This document shows positions 19,445 to 32,272 of a stretch of 64,000 nucleotides of DNA, piece after piece; within the stretch, counting starts at the first letter, position 1, and every line of letters starts with the position of its first letter. The notes below the pieces were generated by a model. It was not told where the DNA came from. It made no database searches and was given only the letters and a program-made list of their open reading frames with translations. This DNA comes from Knufia peltigerae (lineage: Eukaryota > Ascomycota > Eurotiomycetes > Chaetothyriales > Trichomeriaceae). The translations under genes and the position numbers were made by a program. The stretch spans positions 1 through 64,000 of the forward strand of contig JAPDRN010000082.1 in assembly GCA_030247855.1 (NCBI GenBank), given 5' to 3'.

Positions 19445-22153
19445 ATGCGCCTCTTAAGGAGTGACCACCATGGTGGATTCACCTTGACCAGAGATTTGAT
19501 TGACGATATACCGGCCTATGCTATTCTCTCACACACTTGGGGCGCAGAAGACGACGAGGTGACCTTTGATGATATTGCAAACAAGCAAGCTGAAGGCAAG
19601 GCCGGCTATGCCAAGCTTCAATTCTGCAAAAGACAAGCCGAGAAAGACGGTTTGCAATACTTCTGGATAGACACTTGTTGCATTCATCGAGCCAATCATG
19701 CCGAACTATCAGAGGCTATTATATCCATGTATCGCTGGTACCGTGGCGCCGCTAAATGCTATGTTTATCTTTCTAACGTGTCAACGACGAGTATCGATGA
19801 TGGTGATAGAGAGAGTCAGGCTGCCTGGCAGGCGGCCTTTTATAAAAGTCGCTGGTTCACGCGCGGCTGGACTTTGCAGGAGCTTCTGGCTCCCAGCTCG
19901 GTCGAATTCTTTTCCCATGAGGGACTTCGTCTCGGCAGCAAAAAGACTCTGGAGGCTATGATCCACGAAATCACTACAATCCCTTTACCTGCTCTTCGAG
20001 GTGATTCCTTGTCTAATTTTTCTGTCGATGAACGGTTGAGATGGGCGTTGGGTCGCAACACCAAGCGAATAGAGGACAAAGCATATTGTCTTTTAGGCCT
20101 TTTTGACGTGTACATGCCACCTCTCTATGGCGAGGGAGATTATGCATTCACTCGATTGAAAGAAGAGATCCATAAATCAATAAGAAGCGGGCGTGACATG
20201 AATGAAGTACGCTTCTCCAAACCAGACGCAAGCTCATCTGATGGCATCCCTGTTGATACTATGGACTGGACCTCTGTTGCTATATCCGACAAGCTCGCCA
20301 CCTGGCTGTCGCCTACCAAACCCAAAGTGCATCATGAGAGGAACAGTAAATGCCGCACATACGGCAGTGGTACATGGTTCTTGGAGCGCGAATGTTTCAA
20401 ACAGTGGGTGTCCTCGGGCGGTGGAGCCCTCCTCTGGTTACGCGGAATAAGTTCGTCCTGCGTCTTCAATAAAGTACCAAGCTGACCTCAGCAGGTGGCG
20501 CAGGAAAGACGACGCTCATGTCAACTGTCATCGAAGAGTTACTGCGACGAAATGATTCCAATACCAGGGTCGGATACTACTATTGCTCATTTGACGATCA
20601 AGAAAGCCAACTTCCCACGAGTGTCTTTGGATCTATCCTGGCGCAGCTGGCTGATCGAAGCCCAGGGCTTTCTCGAGAACTTACAGAGCTCTACCGTGAG
20701 AGATTCGCTCGGGACGGTGGAAAGCCAAAACCTCTCCTGCTCGAGGAAATGTTAGACAGTATTCGCAGAACGTCCCGACAATATGGCCAAGTATTTATCG
20801 CGGTAGACGCAGTCAACGAAGCAAGCGAGCCACTGCTAGTGTTGGAATCGTTGAGGTCTCTTTCCGAGAGTTGTACAATCATCATATCCAGCGTCAATAG
20901 CCCGGAATTTGAGCAGTATTTACAGCCGGTGCCATATCTGACGATAGAGACGATACGCATGGCTGATATCCAAGACGACGTCAACACCTATATCCGCACC
21001 TTCCTTGAAAGACATGCCAGGATGCAAGGCTTACCCTCCGATATCAAAGAGGAGATAGTGGTGTCTCTCACGCGTGGAAACAATGGAATGTAAGTGCCAA
21101 GGTCGGCGTCGGCCAGAGGAGATCGTCGACTGACCATATGGCAGGTTTCGCTGGGTACAGTGTCAGCTTGTCCGATTAGCTCACCTCAAAACTCCAGGTC
21201 AAATTCGGACGACTTTGGCTGGGATGCCGGCCAGTCTTGACAGCACCTATGAAGGTATACTATCGCGAGTCGACGATGGGGATAAAGATCTGGTGAAAGA
21301 AGTCCTTCTCCTGCTTACCTTCTGTCTCAGGCCGTTGAGTTTAGTGGAAATCTGTGAAGCATTGCAGATAACATCGGGTTTGGCGCATCTGGATAAGAAC
21401 AAGCTTTTACTATTCCCTATGGACGTGGTGAGCGTCTGTGGCGGGCTGGTGGACTTTGATGAGGACACTGGGACTGTGTCTCTGGCACATCACTCGGTGA
21501 AGGCATACCTGACCAGCCCTAGTCGGCAAGGCAGCACGGCATACTTTTACCTCTCAGCGGATTCGGCCAACCAATACTTCGCAGAGAAATGCTTGACATA
21601 TCTTTCTTTTAAGGTGTTTGCAAGTGGCCCTTGTCCCGATACCGCTTCGCAGGATAAACGACAAGCACGCTTTCCATTTCTCGCTTACGCGGCTTACAAC
21701 TGGGCATTGCATGCTGGAAAAGTGGCTTCAATGGGCCCATCTTTATCAGTTGCGATGAAGAAATTCTTCTCGAGTGCGACTTCCAAACACGGAAACTTCC
21801 TGGCATGGGTTCAGGTACTTCTCCCGGAGCAAGAAGTACGAGTGGTCGCAGGAACGCCACCGCTGTACTATGCTGCGTCGTTTGGTCTGCTTACTATCGT
21901 TGAATATCTCATCGACAGCGGTGCTGACCTTGAATCAAACGGTGGGCGATTCGGGGCCACGCCGCTCGGTATTGCCAGTTACCGTGGTCATGCCGACGTG
22001 GTGAAGGTTTTGGTGGACTGCGGAGCGAATCCGTACAGTCCAGATAGCACGGGATTGAGTGCCGTGGATTGGGCAGTCCATCTAGGACGCAGCGAAGTTT
22101 TGGGAATATTCAAATCCAGAGGTTTCGTCAATGATCGGCGCAAGATTGTCTAG
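19445..22153 (+). CDS. HET-NACHT-ankyrin NLR (STAND) protein
   Basis: Exons 19445-20450, 20495-21089 and 21145-22153 give 869 aa. Introns are 44 and 55 nt, and the first splice rebuilds the P-loop. The HET domain covers about residues 20-200 (AYAILSHTWG, FWIDTCCIHRANHAELSEAI, SRWFTRGWTLQELLAP). A NACHT-type NTPase follows: Walker A GISGAGKTT with Lys340, and a Walker B-like VFIAVDAVNE near 435-441, where fungal NLRs usually have IDALDE. A winged-helix-like region (about 565-680, including LAHHSVKAYL) precedes two to three ankyrin repeats at about 770-860. Fungal proteins of this design are nucleotide-controlled switches; the HET domain triggers incompatibility-type cell death when the C-terminal sensor is engaged. 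The ankyrin array is short. All exons are intact, with no RIP-like stop codons. Confidence 0.92.
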
Positions 22154-23966
22154 GACACCCGGGTCCTTCGGAGACATCTCATGTACGAGTACTCATAGGA
22201 TCAGTAGATTCGCGCAAGAACCTCGTCAAAGTGCGGAGAAGTGATTCAGCAGGGATAACCATATCGAGGATGTTCTGATCGACGACGTGGATTTGTTGAC
22301 GACATGATGCCATATTATTATTATTGCAAGCAACATTTCGTCCACACTCGACCATAACAGTCACAGCGGAACGTATGTAAGCCCAGACACCATCTCGCCT
22401 AAAATGGACACCCCAGAACAGTTCCAGGCCATCCTCGGCACGCACGGGGAGCAAAGAGTGGGCAAAACAAGGAAGACGACAGCACTAGCGACATACGGAA
22501 TAAAAGAGAACAGAGTGATTCCAAGGCCAGCCCATTGACACCTGACACCTGTCTGCCGCGTTCTGCAAGATGCCGCTTGTTTGACAGCATCGATCTTGTA
22601 ACTCGGGCGGGATGACGAAGATTCAGTTAGACGAACACGAGCCTTGAAATCAGCCGATTGGAAATTAGATCCTTAACCTTGCTTGTTTACCATGACACAG
22701 CAGGTGGGTGTACGAGCCCAGAAGGGCATCACTTCATAGCGGGGGGTCGAAATGATGGACTATTCGAATCGTCATGCTAAGAAAACATATAATTACAGTC
22801 CTCGTATGGGGTAGATAGAACTGGTCTGTGCTGGGAATAATAAATAGTCTGACCTGGAGGAGGAATATGATGCTCATCGCATTCAACTCCCTTTTAGGCG
22901 ATTTCGGAATCGTCGCTTCCTCATTTTCTTATGGCCGATTTGCCGATGGATGGGTGACACTAAAGACTGAAGATCCAGGTGTGCCTTCATGTACATACAT
23001 CACGGATGCGGAACACAAGCTACTTCAGCTACTTCAAATTGTGGGTGTCTTCAATTCCAAGCTTGGATGCGGACAATGCGTCATTGACACCAAAAAAAAG
23101 TCCGTTGGCAATGGTGTGGGAATTAATTAACAGACTGAAAGGACACGACTCTTCCATTATTGTCATTTACCTCTGGGAAACATCGACACCACTGCCTGGA
23201 GAGCCTCAACTTTAGTACGTTCAAACAGTTCTTGTAAGCAACTCGAGTCCTTCACCCATACCCTGAAAGGCCAAATGCACCGCTTAGCTTGGTAGCTAGC
23301 TATTCCTTAGCTCATCTCGCCTGCATGTGCAGTGGGTGCGTATGCGTATGCAAGTCCGACACATGTTAGCCTTACATCGGCATCTTTTTCTCGATAGCAG
23401 CACCAGCATTCAGGCTAACTTCCCAGACTCAGGGCCGTTCGATACTACGATCCTCTACACATCCATACCTGTCAGTCACCGCCCTACATCTTGCCCTTGC
23501 TTCTTCTATGTCTATGCCTTGAAACTCACCGGGTCACCTGGAGGACAGCTTGCGAATCACCCTACCACCACAATTCAACAATCAGTAACCGCCAACAGCT
23601 TCTTCACAGTCGCTAACAATTACCCGCCAATCCCGAAACTCCGTCCGCCGATGCATCCTCTGCACTTTTTCCAACACAAACGTCCACCTTCGTTCAAGCC
23701 TTAGGGCCTGTTGGGAGGAACTCTGGAGAGAAGAGAGCGGAGATTCTATGCACAGGATTGCACATACTGCAAAAAGAACATAATAAATCCATAATAACAG
23801 AGGCTGGTACTCTCCCTGCGCCAACGCCAACATCGTCATAACTGGGACACTATCTCCACCGGTTGCTCCGGTATATCAACTCACCCAGCCTCCCACTTCG
23901 CAGTCGACCTGCACACCTTTCACTCACAGAATTCTCCCTGTGAGCCTGGCGCCAGCTTGTGGCACC
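22154..23966. other. 1.8-kb intergenic region before the FLC/TRP gene
   Basis: No supported gene. A frame at 23327-23704 (+) lies in pyrimidine-rich DNA upstream of the TRP gene and is more likely leader or promoter. One TACGAGTAC is at 22184. Confidence 0.5.
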
Positions 23967-26770
23967 ATGGCGTCGGTGCGTTCACACTCAGTTTGGACCT
24001 GGTTCACGGTCTGGTCATTTCTGGTGGCCTTTCTCTCGTTCAGTGCACCGGCCAGAGCAAGTAATACGACCTGGATCAAATATACCGGCAATGATGGAAC
24101 AGTATGGCTGGAGGACGACCGCAAGCCGGCCTTGTACACCCAGAATTTCGGAGACTGTCAGGGTGACTCGCTTATCAACGTCACTCGTTTCGATGCTGCA
24201 TACTACAAAGATAATATGACGGTGCTATTTCACCTCGAGGGCAATTCTGCTTTGACCAATGAGTCTCTGATGAGTAAGTGTCGTCCCGGGAGCAGGAAGC
24301 AACCAGGACCCATGTTAACATGGCCTTAGTGTATATTGGTGTCTTTGCATACGGAGAGTCTCGTTTTAATTTGACCTTCAATCCATGCAGCGCCAACATT
24401 GACAGTCTGTGTCCTCTCAACTCGTCGGTCCCAATCTCTGCCAATGGCATCATCCCCATATCCCAAGCGGACGTCGCCAATATCCCGACCATCGCCCTCT
24501 CCATTCCCGACTTCGAAGGACAGGCCATTCTCCGGATTTTCGCCAATTCGACACAGTCACAGATAGCTTGTTTTTCGGCTGTCGTCACAAATGGTGCTAC
24601 CTTCTCCCACCCTTCAGCTGTCGGTCCGGTCCTGGGCGTCTTTGCAGTAATTGCTCTGTTCTCGTCGGTTGCAGCCAGCATTTACGGTCGAAATGTACCG
24701 GAAACCCGCAAGCATTATGCACATTCAATGTCAATGTTCGTTGTCTTTTCAGTCTATCATCACATTTTCTTTACTGGAGCTTTATCGATGAATTGGCCAA
24801 GTGTCTTGGTGGCGTTCTGGAGCAACTACGCATGGTCGGCTGGTATAATATACAGCCAGAAGATGCAGAACTCAATCAACAAGTTCATCGGTAGCAACAC
24901 CGGAAACATCAGCATGGTCGGTGCTGCTCCCAACGGTCAAAATGCGATCGACCTAGGTGGGGGATATCAGATTTCACAAATCTACAAACGAGCGGCCTTC
25001 CTTCCTTTCCGCCCGTATGAGGGTTCAGGCGTGACATTCAGATCCAACGAGCTAGAGCATGTCCTTAACCGAAGAGACCTTGCAAATTCATCTTCCGGAT
25101 ATGCATGGTATGGAACGCCTGTTAAACCCGGTCTGCCGCTGCCTGGAAATTTCTCTGGCTTTGCTGGAACGTTGGCAGAGCTGAACATTCCCGCGTCGAA
25201 TGCGTTCTTGACCGGTCTGCTCTGGTTCCTCATATTTGTGGCTTGTCTGCTTGCTGCAATATTCCTGCTCAAGTGGATCGTCGAGGCCATGATCGCGCTT
25301 CACGTGATCAAGACAAAGCGGCTGGGATATTTTCGAAGGTATTGGCTTCTCTTCACCGGTACTATGGTCTTGAGAACTTGCTACATCGCCTTCTTCATGA
25401 TGATGTTCTTGACCATGTTCCAATTCACCTTTGGTGGTTCGAATGGTGTCAAGGCTATTGCCACGGTTATTTTCCTTGTTGTCCTTGTTGGAATGCTGGG
25501 CTCTTGCGGTCTAGCAATCTGGTACAGAACCAAACTAGGAGCTTTACCAGAAGACCGTGAGAAGGATCCCCAGAAGGTGATCGACTCAGGAAAGAGGAGC
25601 CCCACGCCTTCGGCTGATACTCCAGAGGCAGAACCCAAATCGAAAACGTGGCTGCAACGACATCTTCCCGATCTAGATTCTGGTCGGGTTCACGTTCATG
25701 ATGACCCCAACTACATTGCCAAGTTTGGTTGGTTGTCAGCACGTTTCCGCCGGAGCAAATGGTGGTTCTTTGCCTTCTGGTTGATTTACGAGCTGGTCAG
25801 GGCTGCATTCTACGGCGGTGCTGCTGGTCATGCCCTAACCCAGGTTTTCGGTCTCCTGGCGTGGGAGATCATCGCCTTGGTAGCAATCGTCCTCATGAGA
25901 CCATTCGAGAGCAACCGTTTGAATTTGTTGATGGTGTATCTACTTGGCTTCAGCAAAGTTGCCACGGTGGCTCTCTCGTCGGCATTCGATCCTCGATTTG
26001 GACTCGATCGCATTATTACGACAGCCATCGGAATCGTTGTTATCGTCATTCAAAGCATCCTCACCATTTGTCTGATGATTGCTATCGTTCTGGGTGCCAT
26101 CTCGAGCTACATGTCGCTCACTCGCTATCGTGAGACCATGAAGCCTCGATCATGGCTAAAGCCACGGACAAGATACTTTGCACACATTGACCGTAAGGCC
26201 ACGGACCTACCAAAGCCTCCACGACCTCCGCCAGCTCCAGAACCAGAATCAGAAACTCCCAAGGAGCCATACTTTTCTGTTGCAGCTGTACGACGAGAGC
26301 CGAAAATTGAGGATGAGGATGCGGATGGAGATTCAGACGTCGTTGATAATACTGAGTCGAAACGAGCTTCGATAGAGCCGAACTCTATTCCATTCCCTCA
26401 GGCTCAAGTATCCCGCTCTCAATCCATGCGTTCTCGGACTAGTACATCGAACTTGCCATACGGTGCAAGAGTACACCGCACAAGCTGGAGCATGAGAGAC
26501 TTTCAAGACTTGGGCCTTGATCAAGGATTCACGCCGGCACAATCTAGGATGAGCATTGACAGTACGCATGATGTCTCCAACCGACACCGGTCTTCAAGTC
26601 TGAGAGGGCCTTCTAGAAGTGGTACCATCACTGGACCGTCTGATAGTGGACCCAGTCTCCAACATCAACATAGCCGACACAGACGAGTGACTTCGATGCC
26701 TGGTGGACCCAAGAGAAACAGCTCAATCGTCAACGAGGAAAAGGAAAACGAGCCAGCAGAAGAAGTTTAG
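23967..26770 (+). CDS. TRP-like / flavin-carrier (FLC) family membrane protein
   Basis: Exons 23967-24273 and 24330-26770 (intron 56 nt, GTAAGT/TTAG) give 915 aa. A signal peptide covers about residues 1-31. Next is a lumenal ML-like N-terminal domain with several N-glycosylation sites (NTT, NVT, NMT) and the family phrase MYIGVFAYGESRFNLTFNPC, rebuilt by the splice. About nine hydrophobic segments follow from residue ~190 to ~720 (the TRP/DUF907-type domain). The ~200-residue cytosolic tail is Pro-rich, then Ser/Arg-rich and acidic. Yeast Flc1-3 act in the ER and cell periphery in FAD import, calcium control and wall integrity; related fungal TRP proteins are candidate calcium channels. Orthology to a single Flc member is not resolved. 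Confidence 0.9.
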
Positions 26771-27610
26771 GTGAGTTCTGAGCGACCTTGCGCACGTCTG
26801 GCGCGACGACGTTTACGATTTGCACGAGCATGATTTTCCCTCGCAGCTCTCTAGCCAGAGCTATGATTATATGTCGATCCCTTTCGAGAGCGAGCATTGA
26901 TGTGGCGCATATGAATATTCCAGGGTGGGATCATGACACGACAATGGAGTTATTGCAAGGATGGAATTGCATTGTTTGTGCTTTTATCAACATTTGCTCG
27001 GTGACTGCTTTCGTAAAATAGAGACCAAGTATATACATTCCTGGAGCATCCATCTTCCAATCAGACACATAGGCAATTGCACATATGAAGATACCACATG
27101 TTTGCCACTTCTATTGTCTCCCTCGACTCGCCCTGAACCTCTCCTGTCGCCGAGGTATGGCAGGTCTTCGACTGCGCCAACATAGTGACCATCAGTCTTA
27201 TCTTGTTCTCACTGGCAATGCCGGCGTTGGTTCGGCACATGAGAAAAATAGCTGCGCATAGACCCATGCGCACATGTCGTTTCACCTGACGTCATTTCGC
27301 TGGTTATTGCGCTCAGTAATCATCACGTGTGTCACATGCAGCTGGCTGACATAACTTGCTTGGTTGCTGGTTTTTGCTACAATCATCCAAATGAACGAAC
27401 ACTTTCAATATTTGCCGCCCTTCAAATTGCTTCCTGCCCTTATCATGAGACAGCATTTCACCTCTCAGATTGCCAAGCGGAGCACATTTCCTTGTCCTTG
27501 ATTGATATTGATGGAGTGAAGACCCCACCGTTGCAGCCAGCAATCCCTCAAACTTGCCTCGTCTCTGGCCCACAATATCGAAGATCGTTACTAACCTCCT
27601 TGGTCGCAAG
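26771..27610. other. Intergenic region, no gene seen
   Basis: 840 bp between the TRP gene and the 1081-aa unknown gene. No convincing frame or repeat. It contains the TRP 3' UTR and the promoter of the next gene. Confidence 0.55.
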
Positions 27611-30600
27611 ATGACCTTCTTGTCCAGGAAAGGTTCCGGCGACTCGACCGATAGGGACAATGATGGTAGAGGCCGGAGCCGGGCTTCGTCGACGGAGAGA
27701 GATCAAGGCTCAAGCAAGCCATCCATCTTCCGACGCTTGAGCAAGAGCATCAGTAGATCGGATGAAGGGCCAAAGAAGAAAGAGGACCCCTCTAACACCA
27801 CGCAGCAACATGAGGTAAGGATGTCTGTACTTTTTCTCGAGAACCGCAAATTCCGTTGTTTTGCCGTCTTATGGTTGCACAAGGCTGAATTGCGACACAG
27901 GCCAAGACAAGCCAGAAGCAAGCCACCATGGAATCCATGGAGAAGGTCGTTGAACCGAAAGTTGATGAGTTAAGACCCGAGTCCACGGCCCATGATGTCC
28001 ACGTTGAACGAATGGAATCCCATCCTCACCCTTCAGCCAATATAGCCTCGTCTGGAAGTCCGCCATCAACACCCCGGAGTGCCACAGACACCCATCGCCT
28101 CCCTACTCATGACTCGGGCATAGTATCTCGCACGGCCACTAAGCAAGAGCCTTCAAAGAAGCCCGACGGTCTCACCAAAGATGACGTCGAACATCTGTTC
28201 AACGGTGCTCCTCAATTCATCCTGGAAAAGGGTCGGCGGGGACGATTCTTTCCCCAAGCCTTCTTCCCCTGGAACAACGATCTCGAAGTGGGCGATCTTC
28301 AGGATCGGAGATATCTCAAGCATGAGAGCTTCGCATTCTGTACGCTTCATGCACATCTACCCATACCGGATGAGGTCGGGTGGGTTCCGGGCATGCCGTT
28401 CCCTATGAAAAAAGTGGGACTCGAAACGGGAAAGAGGCCGCTGTTCGAATTAGGAATCTACGAGAGACCAAACATGCTAGGACAAGATGGGAGAGAGCCT
28501 GGCACCGTTGGACTGAGATACTTCCTGGAGAGACCGGTTGCAGACGGCGTACAAGACAGCAAGATCAGAGAACATGCCAAAGATGTAGAAGTCGATTTGT
28601 CACTGGACGATACTCCGGCAACTGAGGCATTCAAAATGCTAGCTCTATCTCGAGACAACGAGCAAATGAATGCCAAAGTGGGCAAGCATGCGCCCGCACA
28701 GGATCGTCTCAAGTTCATCAACGGGGGCCCTCCAGCTTGGAAAAGTGTCGGGGTAAGACCCATAACCATGCAATGTCTGGTCGGCAGAATGGAAATGCTC
28801 GATGGTTGGCGTGATAGAACGGTAAGTGCAGGGTGGCGTGCCACTGTGTTGGACCAAGTCAAGTCCCCTGAACTCCACGACCATCTCTTCGGCGAATTGC
28901 TTTATCCACCACGAAAACTGCACAATGAGTCCAAATGGCATGACAAGGAGGCCATGAAGGTACAAATTGAAGCTCTGGTCAAAGTCCTTGCTACCCCTGG
29001 GGCATGGCTAGACTTGAGCGCTCCCGAAGCCCGACTACGCTTTGGCAAGATCATCAATAGCCGCACTACTCACTTTGACTACACAACCGGTACGATGATA
29101 ATCAATCCGGAGAGGAAATGGCTTCTTATCCAGCTCCTCCTTTCTCTCGAACTTGTCGTCCGCCTCGACGCTGCTTTGCGACTGGGCATTGCAATGCATG
29201 CTGAACACTTTGAAATTTCCAGTGAAGAAATACACCACTTTAACAAGCTCCGCACACTGAAGGTCGACTGGGATCTGGTGCTTGCGAGACGCTACTTGGA
29301 CTTGTGCTACGTGAAGAGGAACGAGCGCAAGGAGACGTTGATCAAGACGGAGTCTCAAGCTCACAAGCTCGATCGCCATGCCAGCTTCTTTGGCGGACTG
29401 AGGCACACCCTTGGTCTTGACGACAGGGCCGAGTCGGAACCGGACCTTTGCGACGTTGCGATTCTACCACGCGATCCACAGATAATCATCGATGGTGTAT
29501 TCCGCTTCGCCACCAACATCGGTTGGCCAAGGGCTCTCGACGTCCAGGCACGCCTGTCCCAGAAGTTGAATGAAGGCACACAGGAAGATCGAGACAGGTT
29601 TCTCCTGGAGGCCTTCTTTTGCACAAACGAAACCCACCATGCTCAGCATGAGGCAGAACTAAAGATAGTTCCGCCACTGGACAGCTTCAACCTCAACTTA
29701 CATGCAGCAACCCCTGAAACCATCGGCGGCTGGCTTTCACACAGCTGGTTCTCGGGACTGATCTTGCCTGGCAATTCTACGTCCGACATGCTCATGGCGA
29801 CACTCCTTGAGAACGACACGGACCCGGCCACGCTTGAAACGCTGGGCACGATGAACCTGCCTTTCCGATCCTGTGGGTTTGTCCTGGGTGATTCCTCGTG
29901 GTGGTCGAAATCCAGTATCGTCGCCCGGGTGTTGGCGCCCATACGTGGCTCGAAGGAGAGCATGGGTTGGATCTGCCTGCCCAACTTTGTGCCTTTTGTC
30001 GAATCTACCTCGGAAGCGGTCTCGAGTCGATGGCTCAAGATCAAGTCTTATCCTGTGCCGACGCAACGAGACCGTCCACGTATTCTTGACGGCGACCGAC
30101 TCGCGACCGAATCAACACCTCTGGGTGTCGGCAAAGGCGGCATCATGGGCGCCGAGTTCAGCATGGTGACGGATCACATTCTCGACCACGATTCGCACGC
30201 CGAGGTGGTCGTGAAGTCGGTCAGTCTGCACCTGTCCAACACGAACGCGACGGCCATGAGCGCCGACCATGCCCTTTCGGCGTGGGCGCAGTTCGATCTC
30301 AGTATCACGCGACCGGACGGAACTCCACCAGAGGCCAAACAAGTCCGCTACGGTCTCGACAGGGCGGTCTACTATGTCACGGCGTACCCTTGCCGCCTCC
30401 CCCACGGACACGCCACGTTCAAACCGGGCTCGACCGACGCCCACTACATCCGGCAGCACCCCCAGCACAAGGCGTCCGAGCATCTGCCCGCGCACCCCCT
30501 GCACAAGACGTACAGGTTCGTCACGAAGACGCTGGAGGAGGTCGTGGAGAACCCTCACCTCGAACCGCCGGCGTGCGGCGCGGGCCCGACGGTGGAAGTT

Positions 30601-30942
30601 TGGATCGTCGACGCCAGGAACAAGCTGAGCGCCGGGGAGAAGGAGAAGTGGAGTGAGATCCAGAGCCTCCTCCACCAGAGTCACAACCAGAACCAGACTC
30701 GGTCCGACGATACTTCGTCGACCACTTCGAGTCACATGTCCGCGGCGGCGAGTCTGGCTGAATGGTGCGGTCCCGGGGTGGAACAGATAAGGAACAAAGA
30801 TGTCCTGGTGCGGGCGTGGTGCGCACAAAAGGGACGCAACGCCATCGTCGCACGCGTCGGTAGGACGTGCCTCAGTTGTGCAGTGAGGGAGGCCAAGGCT
30901 TTGGAAATCGGTGTCATTGTCAGGGTAGGTATCAAGGAGTGA
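27611..30942 (+). CDS. Large conserved fungal protein of unknown function, 1081 aa
   Basis: Exons 27611-27814 and 27901-30942 (86-nt intron, GAG/GTAAGG, ACACAG acceptor, phase 0). Residues 1-150 are charged, Ser/Arg-rich and probably disordered, with FRRLSKSISRS resembling a kinase site. From about residue 160 on the sequence is ordered and globular (FFPQAFFPWNNDLEVGD, TLHAHLPIPDEVGW, GGWLSHSWFSGL, CGFVLGDSSWWSKSS). A helical stretch around 460-490 (WLLIQLLLSLELVVRLDAAL) is hydrophobic but contains charges, so it is probably not a membrane span. The C-terminal part has two clustered-cysteine stretches (WCGPGVEQIR, RAWCAQKGRN, GRTCLSCAVREA). I recognise no catalytic motif and assign no function. 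GC content rises in the last kilobase. Confidence 0.82.
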
Positions 30943-30973
30943 TTTGAGTTGTTTTTTTTCTTCTTTCAAGCAC

Positions 30974-30976
<3 letters not shown>

Positions 30977-31003
<27 letters not shown>
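30977..31003. repeat. (GA)n microsatellite
   Basis: An almost perfect GA dinucleotide run of about 13 units just downstream of the 1081-aa gene, probably inside its 3' UTR. Confidence 0.95.
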
Positions 31004-31004
<1 letters not shown>

Positions 31005-32229
31005 ACGAATGGGACAATGTACATGTGCGTTGTCTATCCACATAGTGGAATGAGAGAGATGGCAATGAAATGGACTGCCTCTTAAGATTATTTGCCATAT
31101 AGGAAACCTGATGAAGTTGTGGTTGTTTTTTCCTTTTTTTCAACAAATTCCTTTTAAAAATAAACAAATAAAAAAGTCGATTACCACGCTGATTGAACAC
31201 GTTTACTATCATGGCCTTGGGACTTTTACTTGTTTTGTTTTGTAACAAGGAGGATGATTGATATTTTGAACCAAGAGGTTTTCGTCTTGTGTCATGTGGT
31301 GTTTGCGTCGTTTTCTGGTCATATCTTGGTGTTTTTGTGACAATGTTGATCTCGATCCACGATCCAAAAAAGGGGGGGGAGGAAAAACAAAGTGACATGA
31401 CTCTGACACTTTTGTTACCTCTCTCACCTTCTACTTTCAACCTTCCGTACCCAACTTGGGTTGAACTTGTCGACATTTCCTAGAATGGGGTAGGATAGTT
31501 CTAGTGGTTGGCTGGGTTGGGTACTGACCCTCGGGTACTTTGGTAGGTATTGTAGATTGGATGTCACCACCGTTCGTTGGGTACAATACCTTCCAAGATG
31601 GTGTAACAAGTCATGACGATATTTTTTACATCTCGGAGGAACCATCCGTCAATGGCTGTTTCTTACTTCCGTAACACGGAGTATATGATGCTTTGATGCG
31701 GGTGGTTTAGGGAAAACGGTCGAAAGAGGACCACGGACACAAGATCTCATCAAACATGACAATGGTCAACTCGTGTTTTGTGAGTTTGTTTTTTTTCCCG
31801 GTCGGGTTTTGACAGGTTCTTGTTTTTCTCGGATTCTGTACCAGTTGGAACCACTCGCTAAACCCCCTCGATGATGGATTGGACGGACCTCCAACAAGGA
31901 TTTGATGAGTAAATCGGTAAAGGCTTCGGATGGAAAATGGATGAATGGGAAAACACACACACACGTATACTGTACCAAGAGAACATTGTGATGCTCCATC
32001 TCCAAAGTCCAGTCCCCAGATGAATCTATTTTCCACGTGAAAAGATCTAGATTGACATGTCCCATGACTGGATGACGATGAGAAGTCGGATCGTTTCCTG
32101 TCCGAAAGGTACCTGTCCCGGGATCGTCAAAGAGTCAAAAGATCCGAGTTCTACTTTTTGAGTACGGGATACTCTCCGAGATTCGTATTGAATCCGAACA
32201 GTCTTTTGGGGTGTCCAGCCACAGACACA

Positions 32230-32272
32230 GGGGGGGGAAGAGAGAGAGAGAGAGAGAGAGGCAGAGAGAGTT
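32230..32272. repeat. G-run and GA-rich microsatellite
   Basis: An 8-G homopolymer followed by a GA dinucleotide run and an interrupted GAGAG tail. No coding context. Confidence 0.9.

Noticed and set aside
23327..23704. 125-codon frame (+) upstream of the TRP gene
   Set aside because: Starts at a non-ATG codon in pyrimidine-rich leader-like DNA; no conserved segment.
30112..31476. 454-codon open frame on the minus strand
   Set aside because: Its larger part lies antisense to the end of the 1081-aa gene in GC-rich DNA, and the rest runs through low-complexity sequence. No motif or start context.
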